Positions 53,055-63,156 of a DNA stretch of 64,000 nucleotides are shown piece after piece. Under the pieces are notes generated by a model, which was not told the origin of the DNA, made no database searches, and worked only from the letters and a program-made list of their open reading frames with translations. This DNA comes from Roseovarius sp. THAF9 (GTDB taxonomy: Bacteria > Pseudomonadota > Alphaproteobacteria > Rhodobacterales > Rhodobacteraceae). The position numbers and the translations under genes were made by a program. The stretch's first letter is position 1. The number at the start of each line of letters is the position of its first letter. Location of the stretch: positions 1,394,001 to 1,458,000 of the forward strand of contig NZ_CP045404.1 in assembly GCF_009363715.1 (NCBI RefSeq), given 5' to 3'.

Positions 53055-53320
53055 GCCTGTCCCTTGTTCTTGCCTGTATCTGGGCCGTGGTGGCCAATCT
53101 TCTGGCGATGCTCCCCAGCCGGGACAATCATTGGCGGCGGGCCTATCTGTTGGTCGCCGTGGGCATCCCGATCTTGGGCTATGTCACCTGGCAGAACGGG
53201 CCCTGGGTCGGGCTGTTCGTGCTGGCGGCGGGTATGAGCCTGTTGCGCTGGCCGGTGATCTATCTTGGCCGCTGGGCCCGGAGGACTGTCGGCGGGGACG
53301 TGGCCCGCGGTGGGGATTGA
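53051..53320 (+). CDS. DUF2484 family membrane protein, copy 2
   Basis: This 89-residue paralog of the preceding gene (SLVLACIWAVVANLLAMLPS, then YLLVAVGIPILGYVTW) has the same three-helix plan and a basic-acidic tail. Divergence between the two copies is substantial, so this is not a recent duplication. It overlaps copy 1 by ATGA. An intergenic repeat covers its stop codon, and murB follows 67 bp later. Confidence 0.85.
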   Translation: MSLSLVLACIWAVVANLLAMLPSRDNHWRRAYLLVAVGIPILGYVTWQNGPWVGLFVLAAGMSLLRWPVIYLGRWARRTVGGDVARGGD

Positions 53321-53349
53321 GTATTTTCGGCAAGAAAAAGCGCGGGCGG
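53319..53349 (+). repeat. Intergenic repeat copy C (GAGTATTTTCGGCAAGAAAA type)
   Basis: GAGTATTTTCGGCAAGAAAA is followed by AGCGCGGGCGG. The copy overlaps the last bases of the DUF2484 gene and lies 39 bp upstream of murB. Confidence 0.6.
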
Positions 53350-53387
53350 TCTTTTATCCCGGAACAGGGTGAGGCAATAGCGGGCGC

Positions 53388-54320
53388 ATGAGCGATTTAC
53401 CCGAGGTACGTGGCCGTCTGAGCGAGAAGCGAATGCTGGCCGATCTGACATGGCTGCGTGTGGGCGGGCCGGCGGACTGGTTGTTTCAGCCGGCCGACCT
53501 TGACGATCTGGCGGCGTTCCTGCGCGATCTGGATCCGGGCGTGACGGTCTTTGCCATGGGGGTTGGCAGCAATCTGATCGTGCGGGACGGCGGCTTGCGC
53601 GCAGTGGTGATCAGGCTGGGGCGCGGGTTCAATGCCATCGAAGTGGACGGCACACGCGTGACCGCCGGGGCGGCGGCGCTGGATGCGCATGTGGCGCGCC
53701 GGGCGGGCGAGGCGGGGGTCGACCTGACCTTTCTGCGGACCATTCCCGGCGCCATCGGCGGGGCCGTGCGCATGAATGCAGGGTGCTATGGCAGTTACGT
53801 GGCTGATCATTTCGTCGAGGCGCAGGTGGTGAGCCGTGCGGGCGAGGTGGTGACGCTGAGCGCCGAGGATCTGAAGTTTCAATACCGACAGACCGATCTG
53901 CCAGAGGGCTGGGTGATCACGCGGGCGACGTTCGAGGGCGTTGCGGGCGATCCGGAGGAATTGGCCGCGCGAATGGAGGCGCAGCTGAAAAAGCGCGACG
54001 AGACGCAGCCGACCAAGGATCGCACGGCCGGAAGCACGTTTCGCAACCCGGCCGGGTTTTCCAGCACCGGGCGGGCCGACGACACCCATGACCTGAAAGC
54101 GTGGAAGGTGATCGACAACGCCGGCATGCGCGGCGCCACGCGGGGCGGCGCGCAGATGAGCGAGAAGCATTCCAACTTCCTGATCAACACCGGGGGCGCC
54201 ACGGCGGCGGACCTGGAAGGTTTGGGCGAGGAGGTGCGAAAAAAGGTTTTCCAAGACAGCGGAATAGAGTTACATTGGGAAATCATGAGGGTCGGCGAAA
54301 CGGCCCCTTCCGCGGATTGA
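53388..54320 (+). CDS. murB: UDP-N-acetylenolpyruvoylglucosamine reductase MurB
   Basis: This 310-residue flavoprotein reduces UDP-GlcNAc-enolpyruvate to UDP-MurNAc. It begins [19 protein letters not shown] (FAD-binding), has [19 protein letters not shown] and [16 protein letters not shown], and the catalytic serine region [13 protein letters not shown]. It is the short type I form without the E. coli insertion. A small hairpin (GGGTCG-ATAA-CGACCC, 54340-54355) separates it from ddl. Confidence 0.97.
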   Translation: MSDLPEVRGRLSEKRMLADLTWLRVGGPADWLFQPADLDDLAAFLRDLDPGVTVFAMGVGSNLIVRDGGLRAVVIRLGRGFNAIEVDGTRVTAGAAALDAHVARRAGEAGVDLTFLRTIPGAIGGAVRMNAGCYGSYVADHFVEAQVVSRAGEVVTLSAEDLKFQYRQTDLPEGWVITRATFEGVAGDPEELAARMEAQLKKRDETQPTKDRTAGSTFRNPAGFSSTGRADDTHDLKAWKVIDNAGMRGATRGGAQMSEKHSNFLINTGGATAADLEGLGEEVRKKVFQDSGIELHWEIMRVGETAPSAD

Positions 54321-54374
54321 GGCGGACACAATAAAACAAGGGTCGATAACGACCCGGGACATTGAGGCAGTAAG

Positions 54375-55295
54375 GTGGTTTCTTCGAGCGGAAACGCCCC
54401 GACTGTTGCGGTAATCATGGGTGGCCCCTCGGCTGAGCGCGAGGTGTCTCTCTCGTCAGGACAGGAATGCGCCGCAGCACTCCGGGAGGCAGGCTATGAG
54501 GTGGTCGAGGTCGATGCCGGCCGCGACCTTGCCGTGGTTCTGGCTGATCTCGAACCCGACGTTGTGTTCAACGCCCTGCATGGCCGCTGGGGCGAGGACG
54601 GCTGCGTTCAGGGGCTGCTGGAATGGATGCAGATCCCCTACACGCATTCGGGCGTGCTGTCCTCGGCGCTGGCGCTGGACAAGCAGCGGACCAAGGCGGC
54701 GTACCGTGCCGCAGGGCTGCCGGTGGTCAACAGTATCATCGTGGACAAGGGCGAGGTGGCCAAGGCGCATGTGATGCCGCCGCCCTATGTGGTGAAGCCC
54801 AACAACGAAGGCTCGTCCGTGGGCGTCTATATCGTGCATGAGGCCGCGAACGCGCCGCCCCAGCTGTCCGAGGAGATGCCGCAAACCGTGATGGTCGAAG
54901 CGTTCGCGCCGGGGCGCGAGTTGACCACATCCGTGATCGGCGACCGGTCCCTGGGGGTGACGGACATCATCACCGATGGGTGGTACGATTATCATGCGAA
55001 ATACGCCGATGGTGGGTCGCGCCATGTGATCCCAGCCGACATTCCGCAGGAAATTGCCGAGGCTTGTGAGGATTACGCTTTGCGGGCGCACGCGGTGCTG
55101 GGCTGTCGCGGTTTGAGCCGCACGGATTTCCGCTGGGACGAGGCGAAGGGGCTGGACGGGTTGATCCTGCTGGAGACCAATACCCAGCCCGGCATGACGC
55201 CCACGTCGCTGAGCCCCGAGCAGGCGCAGGCGGCGGGCATGAGTTTTCCGCAATTGTGCGACTGGCTGGTGAAGGACGCGTCATGCAACAGGTGA
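54375..55295 (+). CDS. ddl: D-alanine--D-alanine ligase
   Basis: This 306-residue ATP-grasp enzyme makes D-Ala-D-Ala for MurF. Family parts are [33 protein letters not shown], the ATP-binding [14 protein letters not shown], and the metal site [15 protein letters not shown]. The start is a GTG at 54375 behind TTGAGGCAG. A small hairpin lies 20 bp upstream. The stop overlaps the ftsQ start. Confidence 0.96.
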   Translation: MVSSSGNAPTVAVIMGGPSAEREVSLSSGQECAAALREAGYEVVEVDAGRDLAVVLADLEPDVVFNALHGRWGEDGCVQGLLEWMQIPYTHSGVLSSALALDKQRTKAAYRAAGLPVVNSIIVDKGEVAKAHVMPPPYVVKPNNEGSSVGVYIVHEAANAPPQLSEEMPQTVMVEAFAPGRELTTSVIGDRSLGVTDIITDGWYDYHAKYADGGSRHVIPADIPQEIAEACEDYALRAHAVLGCRGLSRTDFRWDEAKGLDGLILLETNTQPGMTPTSLSPEQAQAAGMSFPQLCDWLVKDASCNR

Positions 55296-56161
55296 AACGA
55301 CTGGAACCCAAGGCCGATCCGGCGCCGTCGCGTTGGTCCTATCGCTATCAGCGGCTGATGCTGACGCCGCTGTTTCGCAAGCTGTTGCGGGTGGGGGTGC
55401 CGTTCTGCCTGACCTTCGGTCTGGGCACTGCGTATTTTTCGGACCCCGAGCGGCAGGAGGCGATCGTGCTGGCGGTGGCGGATATCCGCGAGCAGATCGA
55501 GACGCGGCCCGAATTCATGGTGAACCTGCTGGCCGTGGAAGGCGCCAGCGGCACGGTCGAGGAGGATATTCGCGAGATTTTCCCGCATGACCTGCCGGCC
55601 AGTTCCTTCGACATCGACCTGGACGCGGTGCGCATGTCGATCACCGGCCTTCCGGCTGTGGCCAACGCATCTGTCCGCGTGCGGCAGGGCGGTGTGCTGG
55701 TGGCGCAGGTGGAAGAGCGCCAGCCGGTGGCGATCTGGCGGTCGCGCGATGGACTGGGCGTGGTGGACGTCGAAGGCGTGGTGATCGGCGATATCGCGCA
55801 GCGGGCCGACCGCACCGACCTGCCGGTGATCGCCGGCACGGGCGCGACCGAGGCGGTGCCCGAGGCGCTGGATATTCTGCAGGCGGCGGCGCCGCTGCGG
55901 TCGCGGCTGCGCGGGTTGGTGCGCATGGGCGAGCGGCGCTGGGACGTGGTGCTGGACCGCGGCCAGCGCATCCTCTTGCCGGAAACCGATCCGGTGCGCG
56001 CGCTGGAGCGCGTGATCGTTCTGGCCGAGGTGCAGGACATGCTGGAGCGGGACGTGGCGGCGGTGGACATGCGCATTGCGTCCCGACCAACCATAAGAAT
56101 GAACGAAAACGCGGTGTCCGAGTGGTGGCGCGTGACAAAAATGACCGTAGGGGCGGAATAA
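55283..56161 (+). CDS. ftsQ: Cell division protein FtsQ
   Basis: This 292-residue bitopic protein has a basic cytosolic segment, one membrane helix ([19 protein letters not shown]), the POTRA domain ([20 protein letters not shown]) and a beta domain that recruits FtsLB. The ATG at 55283 lies inside the last codons of ddl, a 13-bp overlap. A start at 55256 is possible but less likely. It precedes ftsA by 1 bp. Confidence 0.95.
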   Translation: MQQVKRLEPKADPAPSRWSYRYQRLMLTPLFRKLLRVGVPFCLTFGLGTAYFSDPERQEAIVLAVADIREQIETRPEFMVNLLAVEGASGTVEEDIREIFPHDLPASSFDIDLDAVRMSITGLPAVANASVRVRQGGVLVAQVEERQPVAIWRSRDGLGVVDVEGVVIGDIAQRADRTDLPVIAGTGATEAVPEALDILQAAAPLRSRLRGLVRMGERRWDVVLDRGQRILLPETDPVRALERVIVLAEVQDMLERDVAAVDMRIASRPTIRMNENAVSEWWRVTKMTVGAE

Positions 56162-56162
56162 G

Positions 56163-57497
56163 ATGATCGAGCTTTATGAATCGCAAAGGGCGATGCGGAA
56201 CATGCGCCGGGCGGCGATGCAGCGCGGTGTCGTGGCGGTTCTTGATGTGGGGACCTCGAAGATCGCCTGTCTTGTGCTGCGTTTCGACGGCAGTGACCGG
56301 CTGCGCGAGACCGAGGGCGTGGGTGCTCTGGCCGGGCAAGCCGGGTTCCGGGTGATCGGGGCCGCGACGACGCGGTCGCGCGGCGTGCGCTATGGCGAGA
56401 TCACGACGATGGCCGAGACCGAGCGGGCCATCCGCACGGCCCTGCAGGCGGCGCAGAAGATGGCCAATATCCGCGTCGACCACGTGATCGCCTGTTTCTC
56501 GGGGGCCGAGCCGCGCAGCTATGGCCTTGCGGGGCAGGTGGAGCTGGAGGCCAGCACCGTGTCCGAGCAGGATATCAGCCGGGTGCTGTCGTCCTGTGAC
56601 GTGCCCGATTTCGGCGAAGGGCGCGAGGTTTTGCATGCCCAGCCGGTGAATTTCGCGCTGGACCATCGCTCGGGGCTCAATGATCCGCGCGGGCAGCTGG
56701 GGCAGGACCTGGCGGTGGACATGCACATGCTGACGGTCGATGGCGCGGCGGTCCAGAACCTGGCGCATTGCGTGAAACGCTGCGACCTGGAACTGGCGGG
56801 GCTGGCAAGCTCGGCCTATGTCTCGGGGATTTCGTCGCTGGTCGAGGACGAGCAGGAGTTGGGCGCGGCCTGCATCGACATGGGCGGCGGCAGTGCTGGC
56901 GTGTCGATCTTCATGAAAAAACACATGATATATGCCGACACGGTGCGGATCGGGGGCGATCACGTCACCGGCGACATCTCGATGGGGTTGCAGGTGCCGC
57001 ACGCCACGGCGGAGCGGATCAAGACCTTCTATGGCGGCGTCGTCGCCACGGGCATGGACGACCGCGAGATGATCGAGATCGGCGGCGAGACCGGTGATTG
57101 GGAGCATGACCGGCGCACGGTGAGCCGTGCGGAGCTGATCGGCATCATGCGGCCTCGGGTCGAGGAGATCCTGGAGGAGGTGCGGGCGCGGCTGGATGCT
57201 GCCGGGTTCCAGCATTTGCAGAGCCAGCAAATCGTGCTGACCGGCGGGGGCAGCCAGATCCCCGGCCTTGACGGGCTGGCGACGCGCATCCTGGGACAAC
57301 AGGTGCGGCTGGGCCGGCCCCTGCGGGTGCATGGGTTGCCACAGGCGGCGACCGGGTCGGGGTTTGCCAGCGCGGTGGGCATGTGCCTGTTCGCGGCGAA
57401 TCCCCAAGACGAGTGGTGGGACTTTGAAATTCCGGTGGATCGCTACCCGGCGCGGTCCCTCAAGCGGGCGGTAAAATGGTTCAAGGACAACTGGTGA
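56163..57497 (+). CDS. ftsA: Cell division protein FtsA
   Basis: This 444-residue actin-like ATPase anchors FtsZ to the membrane. It has the phosphate-1 loop VAVLDVGTSKIACLVL, the inserted 1C domain, phosphate-2 CIDMGGGSAGVSIF, and the adenosine motif VLTGGGSQIPG. The C-terminus ends in a basic amphipathic helix (RSLKRAVKWFKDNW) that inserts into the membrane. It starts 1 bp after ftsQ. A 178-bp spacer separates it from ftsZ. Confidence 0.96.
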   Translation: MIELYESQRAMRNMRRAAMQRGVVAVLDVGTSKIACLVLRFDGSDRLRETEGVGALAGQAGFRVIGAATTRSRGVRYGEITTMAETERAIRTALQAAQKMANIRVDHVIACFSGAEPRSYGLAGQVELEASTVSEQDISRVLSSCDVPDFGEGREVLHAQPVNFALDHRSGLNDPRGQLGQDLAVDMHMLTVDGAAVQNLAHCVKRCDLELAGLASSAYVSGISSLVEDEQELGAACIDMGGGSAGVSIFMKKHMIYADTVRIGGDHVTGDISMGLQVPHATAERIKTFYGGVVATGMDDREMIEIGGETGDWEHDRRTVSRAELIGIMRPRVEEILEEVRARLDAAGFQHLQSQQIVLTGGGSQIPGLDGLATRILGQQVRLGRPLRVHGLPQAATGSGFASAVGMCLFAANPQDEWWDFEIPVDRYPARSLKRAVKWFKDNW

Positions 57498-57541
57498 TCG
57501 CAAAATCTGGGGGTTTCGGCGAAATCCCGCGTGAAAGAGTG

Positions 57542-57579
57542 AAAAAACACCCATATTTTGTGGCATTTTCGTGTTTTTT
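57542..57579. terminator. Hairpin in the ftsA-ftsZ spacer
   Basis: AAAAAACAC at 57542-57550 pairs with GTGTTTTTT at 57571-57579 across a 20-base spacer. The arm CACCCA at 57548-57553 can alternatively pair with TGGGTG at 57579-57584. The T-run suggests partial termination of the upstream transcript before a separate ftsZ promoter. Confidence 0.5.
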
Positions 57580-57675
57580 GGGTGACGTAACGGCGACGGG
57601 ACGGTACTGTTAATACAATTTTGGGGATTAAGCCTGCGCAAGGCGGGCACAACAGCAGGCAAAGAAGGCGGAGCA

Positions 57676-59328
57676 ATGACACTTAATCTCAGCATGCCAG
57701 GTCAGGGACAGGACCATGAACTCAAGCCGCGCATCACCGTTTTCGGTGTCGGCGGGGCAGGCGGCAATGCCGTCAACAACATGATCGAGAAACAGCTGGA
57801 AGGCGTCGATTTCGTCGTCGCCAACACCGATGCGCAGGCGCTGTCCCAGAGCAACGCGCCGAACCGGATCCAGCTGGGTGTGAAAGTCACCGAAGGGCTG
57901 GGCGCCGGCGCGAAAGCCGCCGTGGGTGCCGCGGCCGCGGAAGAGAATATCGAACAGATCGTCGACCAGCTGGCCGGGGCGCATATGTGCTTTATCACCG
58001 CCGGCATGGGCGGCGGCACGGGTACCGGCGCGGCCCCGATCATCGCTCAGGCAGCGCGTGAACTTGGCGTGCTAACTGTCGGCGTCGTCACGAAACCTTT
58101 CCAGTTCGAAGGCGCCAAGCGGATGCGCCAGGCCGAGGAAGGCGTGGACATGCTGCAGAAGATGGTCGACACGCTGATCATCATCCCGAACCAGAACCTT
58201 TTCCGTCTGGCGAACGAGAAGACGACCTTCACCGAGGCGTTCTCGCTGGCCGATGACGTTCTTTACCAAGGTGTGAAGGGTGTGACCGACCTGATGGTGC
58301 GCCCGGGCCTGATCAACCTCGACTTTGCCGACGTGCGCGCGGTGATGGATGAGATGGGCAAGGCGATGATGGGAACCGGCGAAGACGACACCGAAGAGCG
58401 CGCGATCCAGGCCGCCGAGAAGGCCATCGCGAACCCGCTCTTGGACGAAATCAGCCTGCGCGGTGCGAAGGGTGTCCTGATCAACATCACCGGCGGGCAC
58501 GACCTGACGCTGTTCGAGCTGGACGAGGCGGCCAACCGGATCCGCGAGGAAGTGGACGCGGACGCCAACATCATCGTGGGCAGCACGATGGATCCGACGA
58601 TGGAAGGCTTCATGCGCGTGTCCGTCGTGGCCACCGGCATCGACGCCAGCGACGAGAGCAAGGAAATCCCGGTGCCCCGCCGCTCGCTTGCAGAGCCGCT
58701 AAAGCCGGTCGAAGAAGTCGAAGTCGAGGCGATCGAGACCTACGAGGAGAAGGTCGAGCCGAAGGCGGAGCCCGCCGTGGCGGCCAGCACCGAAACGGTG
58801 GAAGAACCCAGCCTGTTCAATGCCTTTGACGCGCAGCGCGCCGCGGCAGAAGAGCAGATGGAAGACATCTTCGAGGCCGAGAGCGGCGAGAGCGATCTGC
58901 CGCCGCCGGCCTATACGCCGCGCCCCGAGCCCGAAACTTTCGTGGCGCAGGCGGAAGAACCGGAGACTTTCGTGGCGCCCAAGGCCCCCGCGCCGGGCAC
59001 CCCGTCGCAGGACGCTCTGGCCCGGCTTCAGGCCGCCGTGCATCACCGTGGCGGTGAACCCCGCCAGCCGGTGCAAGAGACGCCCGCAGCTGCGCCGGAG
59101 CAGGGCCCGGCGCATGCCGCCGAGAAACCGCGTTTCGGAATCAACTCGCTGATCAACCGGATGACGGGCCATGGCGCGGAAGGGCAGCCGCAGCAACAGC
59201 CGCAGCGCCCGGTGCGCCAGCAGCCGCCGATGCAGGCGGCAGCGCCCCAGCCGGAGGTGCGCGACGAGCGTGAGGAAGAGGACGACCAGATCGAAATACC
59301 CGCATTCCTGCGCCGCCAGGCGAACTGA
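57676..59328 (+). CDS. ftsZ: Cell division protein FtsZ
   Basis: This 550-residue tubulin-like GTPase forms the Z ring. It has the GTP motif [15 protein letters not shown] near residue 115 and the T7 synergy loop [15 protein letters not shown]. The long linker, residues about 335-535, is acidic and proline/glutamine-rich, and the conserved C-terminal peptide [12 protein letters not shown] binds FtsA. Linker length is typical of alphaproteobacteria. AAGGCGGAG precedes the ATG. An intrinsic terminator follows. Confidence 0.98.
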   Translation: MTLNLSMPGQGQDHELKPRITVFGVGGAGGNAVNNMIEKQLEGVDFVVANTDAQALSQSNAPNRIQLGVKVTEGLGAGAKAAVGAAAAEENIEQIVDQLAGAHMCFITAGMGGGTGTGAAPIIAQAARELGVLTVGVVTKPFQFEGAKRMRQAEEGVDMLQKMVDTLIIIPNQNLFRLANEKTTFTEAFSLADDVLYQGVKGVTDLMVRPGLINLDFADVRAVMDEMGKAMMGTGEDDTEERAIQAAEKAIANPLLDEISLRGAKGVLINITGGHDLTLFELDEAANRIREEVDADANIIVGSTMDPTMEGFMRVSVVATGIDASDESKEIPVPRRSLAEPLKPVEEVEVEAIETYEEKVEPKAEPAVAASTETVEEPSLFNAFDAQRAAAEEQMEDIFEAESGESDLPPPAYTPRPEPETFVAQAEEPETFVAPKAPAPGTPSQDALARLQAAVHHRGGEPRQPVQETPAAAPEQGPAHAAEKPRFGINSLINRMTGHGAEGQPQQQPQRPVRQQPPMQAAAPQPEVRDEREEEDDQIEIPAFLRRQAN

Positions 59329-59351
59329 TCCGAACAACAAATCAACATGCG

Positions 59352-59378
59352 AAAGGGCCGCGCAGAGCGGCCCTTTTT
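59352..59378 (+). terminator. Intrinsic terminator after ftsZ
   Basis: AAAGGGCCGC pairs perfectly with GCGGCCCTTT (10 bp, 5-base loop), followed by two further T residues beyond the stem's TTT. It ends the dcw transcript and separates lpxC. Confidence 0.9.
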
Positions 59379-59551
59379 CGTTGTGGTGCAAGGGGTTGGC
59401 CGATTGCGCGGCAGAGTTGGCAAAAAACCGCCAAGCCTTGCAACATTGATGTTTCAGCGCGTTGCAAAGAGTGAATTGAGGATTTCTTCGGAGCCAAATA
59501 GGTGTGGCTGAGTTAATTAAAATATGCCGATCTTCGGCCTGAGGTAAGCAC

Positions 59552-60475
59552 GTGCAAAATACGGTCAAAACCCCGGTATCTTTCGATGGCCTCGGCCTGC
59601 ATTCCGGTGCGCCTGCGCGCCTGACAATCCTGCCTGCCCCGGCCAATCGCGGGATCGTCTTTCGCCGCATCGACGGTGATTTGCGCGATTGCGAAGTCCC
59701 GGCGCGCTGGGATTTGGTGAACCAGTCGCCGCTCTGCACGTTGCTAGAAAACGCGGCGGGCGTCAGCATTTCGACGGTCGAGCACATCATGGCGGCCCTG
59801 TCGGGATGCGGTGTGCACAACGCGGTGATCGAGGTCAACGGACCGGAGGTTCCCATTCTGGATGGAAGCTCGGCGCCGTTCGTTCATGGCATCCTGTCTA
59901 CCGGGCTGCGCCGCCAGCATGCACCGATACGCGCGCTGAAGGTTCTGAAGCCGGTCGAGGTGGTCAAGGGGGGCGCGAAGGCCCGGCTGGCGCCGCATGA
60001 CACGCTGCTGCTGGAATTCGTGATCGAGTTCGAGGATGCGGCGATCGGGCGGCAGAAAAAGCTTTTGAACATGTCGAATGGCAGTTTCGTGCGCGAATTG
60101 TCGACCGCGCGCACCTTCTGCCGCAAGGCGGATGTGGACGCGATGCGCGCCAATGGCCTGGCCCTGGGTGGCAATCCCGGAGAGAACGCGGTGGTCTTTG
60201 ACGGCGACCGTGTGCTGAGCCCCGGCGGCCTGCGCCAGCCGGACGAACCGGTGCGGCACAAGATGCTGGATGCGCTTGGCGACCTGGCGCTGGCCGGCTT
60301 GCCGATCCTGGGCCATTACAGTGGTCTGCGCGCCGGTCATGCGATCACCAACGACCTGCTGCGCGCGATGTTTGCCCAGCCCGATACGTTCGAGATCGTC
60401 ACGTGCGATGCCGAAACCGCCGCCCGGCTGCCCGGCGCGGGGGTGCATTGGGCCGAGATCCCTGAGGTCGCTTGA
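59552..60475 (+). CDS. lpxC: UDP-3-O-acyl-N-acetylglucosamine deacetylase LpxC
   Basis: This 307-residue zinc enzyme performs the committed step of lipid A synthesis. Zinc ligands lie in VEHIMAALSGCGVHNAV and HKMLDALGDLALAG, and the catalytic region includes ILDGSSAPFV and RTFCRKADVDAMR. The start is a GTG at 59552 behind TGAGGTAAG. The AT-rich stretch GAGTTAATTAAAATATG (59508-59524) upstream probably contains its promoter, since the ftsZ terminator cuts read-through. Confidence 0.97.
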   Translation: MQNTVKTPVSFDGLGLHSGAPARLTILPAPANRGIVFRRIDGDLRDCEVPARWDLVNQSPLCTLLENAAGVSISTVEHIMAALSGCGVHNAVIEVNGPEVPILDGSSAPFVHGILSTGLRRQHAPIRALKVLKPVEVVKGGAKARLAPHDTLLLEFVIEFEDAAIGRQKKLLNMSNGSFVRELSTARTFCRKADVDAMRANGLALGGNPGENAVVFDGDRVLSPGGLRQPDEPVRHKMLDALGDLALAGLPILGHYSGLRAGHAITNDLLRAMFAQPDTFEIVTCDAETAARLPGAGVHWAEIPEVA

Positions 60476-60638
60476 CCACAGGTTCGTGCTTTGTGACCTG
60501 CAATCGGGTCTAAGGCGTTTTGCACCGGAAAATTATGTGCTAGGACGCCTTTGATATTGCAGATATGATCCTGCGAAATCACGCGGCCTTAAGGCCTGAA
60601 CACGACTTTAGCACAGGGCTTTGGGGGTACGTGCGAGC

Positions 60639-61490
60639 ATGACTGGCGGCAGAATCGGGATCGGTTTGGCAGCGGCCCTCGTGGCCTCGACACTCCTTGC
60701 AAGCTGCGGTGGCGTCAACTCGCGCATTCAGCGCGGCGAAGTCGATTACGAACAGTTCACGGCCGAGCAGATTTTCGGCCGGGCCGAGTATGACCTGGCA
60801 AGCGGTGACCCTGAACAGGCGGCGGAACTCTTCGCCGAGGTCGAGCGGCTGTATCCCTACTCCGAGTGGGCCAAGCGCGCCGTGATCATGCAGGCCTTCG
60901 CCTATCACAAGGACGAGGATTACGAGAACAGCCGGTCCGCCGCGCAGAGGTATCTCGATTTCTATCCCGCCGACGGCGACGCGGCCTATGCGCAATACCT
61001 GCTGGCGCTGAGCTATTACGACCAGATCGACGAGGTTGGCCGCGACCAGGGCCTGACCTTCCAGGCGCTGCAATCTTTGCGACAGGTGATCGAACAATAT
61101 CCCGACAGCGAATATACCAGCTCGGCGATCCTGAAGTTCGACCTGGCCTTCGACCATCTGGCGGCCAAGGAAATGGAGATTGGGCGCTACTACCTGCGGC
61201 GCGATCACTTCACCTCGGCCATCAACCGCTTTCGCGTCGTGGTCGAGGATTTCCAGACCACGACCCACACCGCCGAGGCGCTGCACCGGCTGGTCGAGGC
61301 ATACCTGTCGCTGGGCCTGACGAACGAGGCGCGGACGGCCGGAGCGATCCTGGGCCACAACTTCAAGAGCACCGAATGGTACGAGGACAGCTACAAGCTG
61401 TTGACCGGGCAGGGGCTGACACTGGAAGCGGTGGGCGACAGCTGGCTGCGGCAGGTTTATCGGCAGACAATCCTCGGACGCTGGCTGTAA
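60639..61490 (+). CDS. bamD: Outer-membrane assembly lipoprotein BamD
   Basis: This 283-residue lipoprotein has a signal peptide ending in the lipobox LLASC (lipidated Cys near residue 23). It then has five TPR-type repeats (QIFGRAEYDLASGDPEQAAE, AVIMQAFAYHKDEDYENSRS). BamD is the essential partner of BamA in barrel insertion. The start at 60639 (MTGGRIGIG) gives a normal signal peptide, and an upstream TTG at 60621 is possible. recN follows after 16 bp, a conserved pairing in alphaproteobacteria. Confidence 0.95.
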   Translation: MTGGRIGIGLAAALVASTLLASCGGVNSRIQRGEVDYEQFTAEQIFGRAEYDLASGDPEQAAELFAEVERLYPYSEWAKRAVIMQAFAYHKDEDYENSRSAAQRYLDFYPADGDAAYAQYLLALSYYDQIDEVGRDQGLTFQALQSLRQVIEQYPDSEYTSSAILKFDLAFDHLAAKEMEIGRYYLRRDHFTSAINRFRVVVEDFQTTTHTAEALHRLVEAYLSLGLTNEARTAGAILGHNFKSTEWYEDSYKLLTGQGLTLEAVGDSWLRQVYRQTILGRWL

Positions 61491-61506
61491 CCGCCCGGGG
61501 GGCCTG

Positions 61507-63153
61507 ATGCTCCGCGCGCTGGAGATCCGTGACATCCTGATCATCGACCGGCTGGAACTGGCGTTTCAGCCCGGCCTGAACGTGCTGACCGGCGAGACTG
61601 GGGCGGGCAAGTCGATCTTGCTCGACTCGCTGGGGTTTGTGCTGGGCTGGCGCGGCCGAGCGGAGTTGGTGCGGCAGGGGGCCGAACAGGGCGAGGTGGT
61701 GGCCGAGTTCGACCTGCCCGAGGGGCACGCGGCACGGGCGGTGCTGGAAGAGGCGGGTCTGCCGGTGGAGGACACGCTGCTGCTGCGGCGCGTGAACACT
61801 GGCGACGGGCGCAAGACCGCTTGGGTCAATGACCGGCGCTGTTCGGGCGACGTGCTGCGGGCGCTTTCGGACACGCTGGTGGAGTTGCACGGGCAGCATG
61901 ATGACCGTGGGCTGCTGGACCCAAAGGGGCATCGCGACCTTCTGGACGAATTCGGCGGGCTGACCGGGCAGCGCGACAAGGTGCGCGGTGCCTGGAAGGC
62001 CCGCAGCGCGGCGCGCAATGCGTTGCGCGAGGCCGAGGCGAAGCTGGCCGAGATACGCGCCGAGGAAGAGTTCCTGCGCCACGCGGTCGAAGAATTGGAC
62101 ACGCTGTCGCCCCAGCCGGGCGAGGAGGCGGAGCTGGACACGCGCCGCCGCCTGATGCAGCAGTCCGAACGGATCCGCGAGGACATCGCCAAGGCGCAGG
62201 CCGCCCTGCGCGACGGGGCCGAGGGGCAGGCGCAGGACGCGCTGCGCTGGCTGGAAGGGGCTGCCGACAAGGCCGAGGGCCGGCTTGAAGAGGCGCTGGC
62301 CGCCCTTGGACGCGCCATGGTCGAATTGGACGAGGCCGCAAGCGGCGTCGAGGCGTGTTTGGAAGCGCTGACCTTCAACCCGCTGGAATTGGAGGAAACC
62401 GAGGAGCGTCTGTTCGCGATCCGGGCGTTGGCGCGCAAGCACGGCGTGCCGCCCGATGACCTGGCAAGCTTTGCGGAAGGCGTGCGCGAACAGGTGGCGA
62501 CCTTGGAACAAGGCGATGCGGACCTCAAGGCGTTGCAGGCAGCGGTCACCGAGGCCGACGCGGCCTATGCCGACGCCGCCGGGGCGCTGAGTGACGCTCG
62601 TATCATGGCGGCGGGCAAGCTGGACAAGGCCGTAATGGCCGAACTGGCGCCGCTGAAGATGGATCGCGCGGTCTTTGCCACGCAAGTGACTCAAGCCGAT
62701 CTGGGCGAGACCGGGCAGGACGCGGTGACCTTTACCGTGGCCACCAATCCCGGCGCGCCAGCGGGCCCCCTCGGCAAGATCGCCTCGGGCGGGGAGTTGA
62801 GCAGGTTCCTCTTGGCACTCAAGGTCTGCCTGACCGGCGAGCAAAGCGGGCTCACGCTCATATTCGACGAGATCGACCGGGGCGTTGGCGGGGCCACCGC
62901 CGATGCGGTGGGCCGGCGTTTGGCCGGGCTTGCCTCGGTCAACCAGGTGCTGGTGGTCACCCATTCGCCGCAGGTGGCGGCGAGAGGCGCGCATCACTGG
63001 CGCGTCGAAAAGCGCGTCACAAAGGGACAGACTCTCTCGACGGTCACCGCGCTGGATCCCAGCGCCCGCACCGACGAGATCGCACGAATGCTCTCGGGCG
63101 AGACCATCACCGAAGAGGCCCGCGCCGCCGCCGAGGCGCTGATGGCGGGCTGA
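61507..63153 (+). CDS. recN: DNA repair protein RecN
   Basis: This 548-residue SMC-like ATPase acts in double-strand break repair. The N-terminal Walker A is TGETGAGKSILLDSL near residue 30. A coiled coil occupies residues about 155-360. The ABC signature ASGGELSRFLLALK and Walker B TLIFDEIDRGVGG lie near residues 425-465, with the D-loop VTHSPQVAA after them. The start ATG at 61507 follows GGGGGGCCTG. A 544-residue frame on the other strand is a shadow. Confidence 0.97.
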   Translation: MLRALEIRDILIIDRLELAFQPGLNVLTGETGAGKSILLDSLGFVLGWRGRAELVRQGAEQGEVVAEFDLPEGHAARAVLEEAGLPVEDTLLLRRVNTGDGRKTAWVNDRRCSGDVLRALSDTLVELHGQHDDRGLLDPKGHRDLLDEFGGLTGQRDKVRGAWKARSAARNALREAEAKLAEIRAEEEFLRHAVEELDTLSPQPGEEAELDTRRRLMQQSERIREDIAKAQAALRDGAEGQAQDALRWLEGAADKAEGRLEEALAALGRAMVELDEAASGVEACLEALTFNPLELEETEERLFAIRALARKHGVPPDDLASFAEGVREQVATLEQGDADLKALQAAVTEADAAYADAAGALSDARIMAAGKLDKAVMAELAPLKMDRAVFATQVTQADLGETGQDAVTFTVATNPGAPAGPLGKIASGGELSRFLLALKVCLTGEQSGLTLIFDEIDRGVGGATADAVGRRLAGLASVNQVLVVTHSPQVAARGAHHWRVEKRVTKGQTLSTVTALDPSARTDEIARMLSGETITEEARAAAEALMAG

Positions 63154-63156
63154 CCC

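Noticed and set aside
57610..57631. Possible CtrA site upstream of ftsZ (two TTAA elements)
   Set aside because: The two TTAA elements are 14 bp apart, whereas the CtrA full site needs a 7-bp spacer.
61363..62997. 544-residue minus-strand frame opposite recN
   Set aside because: recN keeps Walker A, signature and Walker B on the plus strand. The reverse frame is rich in Gln, Leu and Arg without domains.
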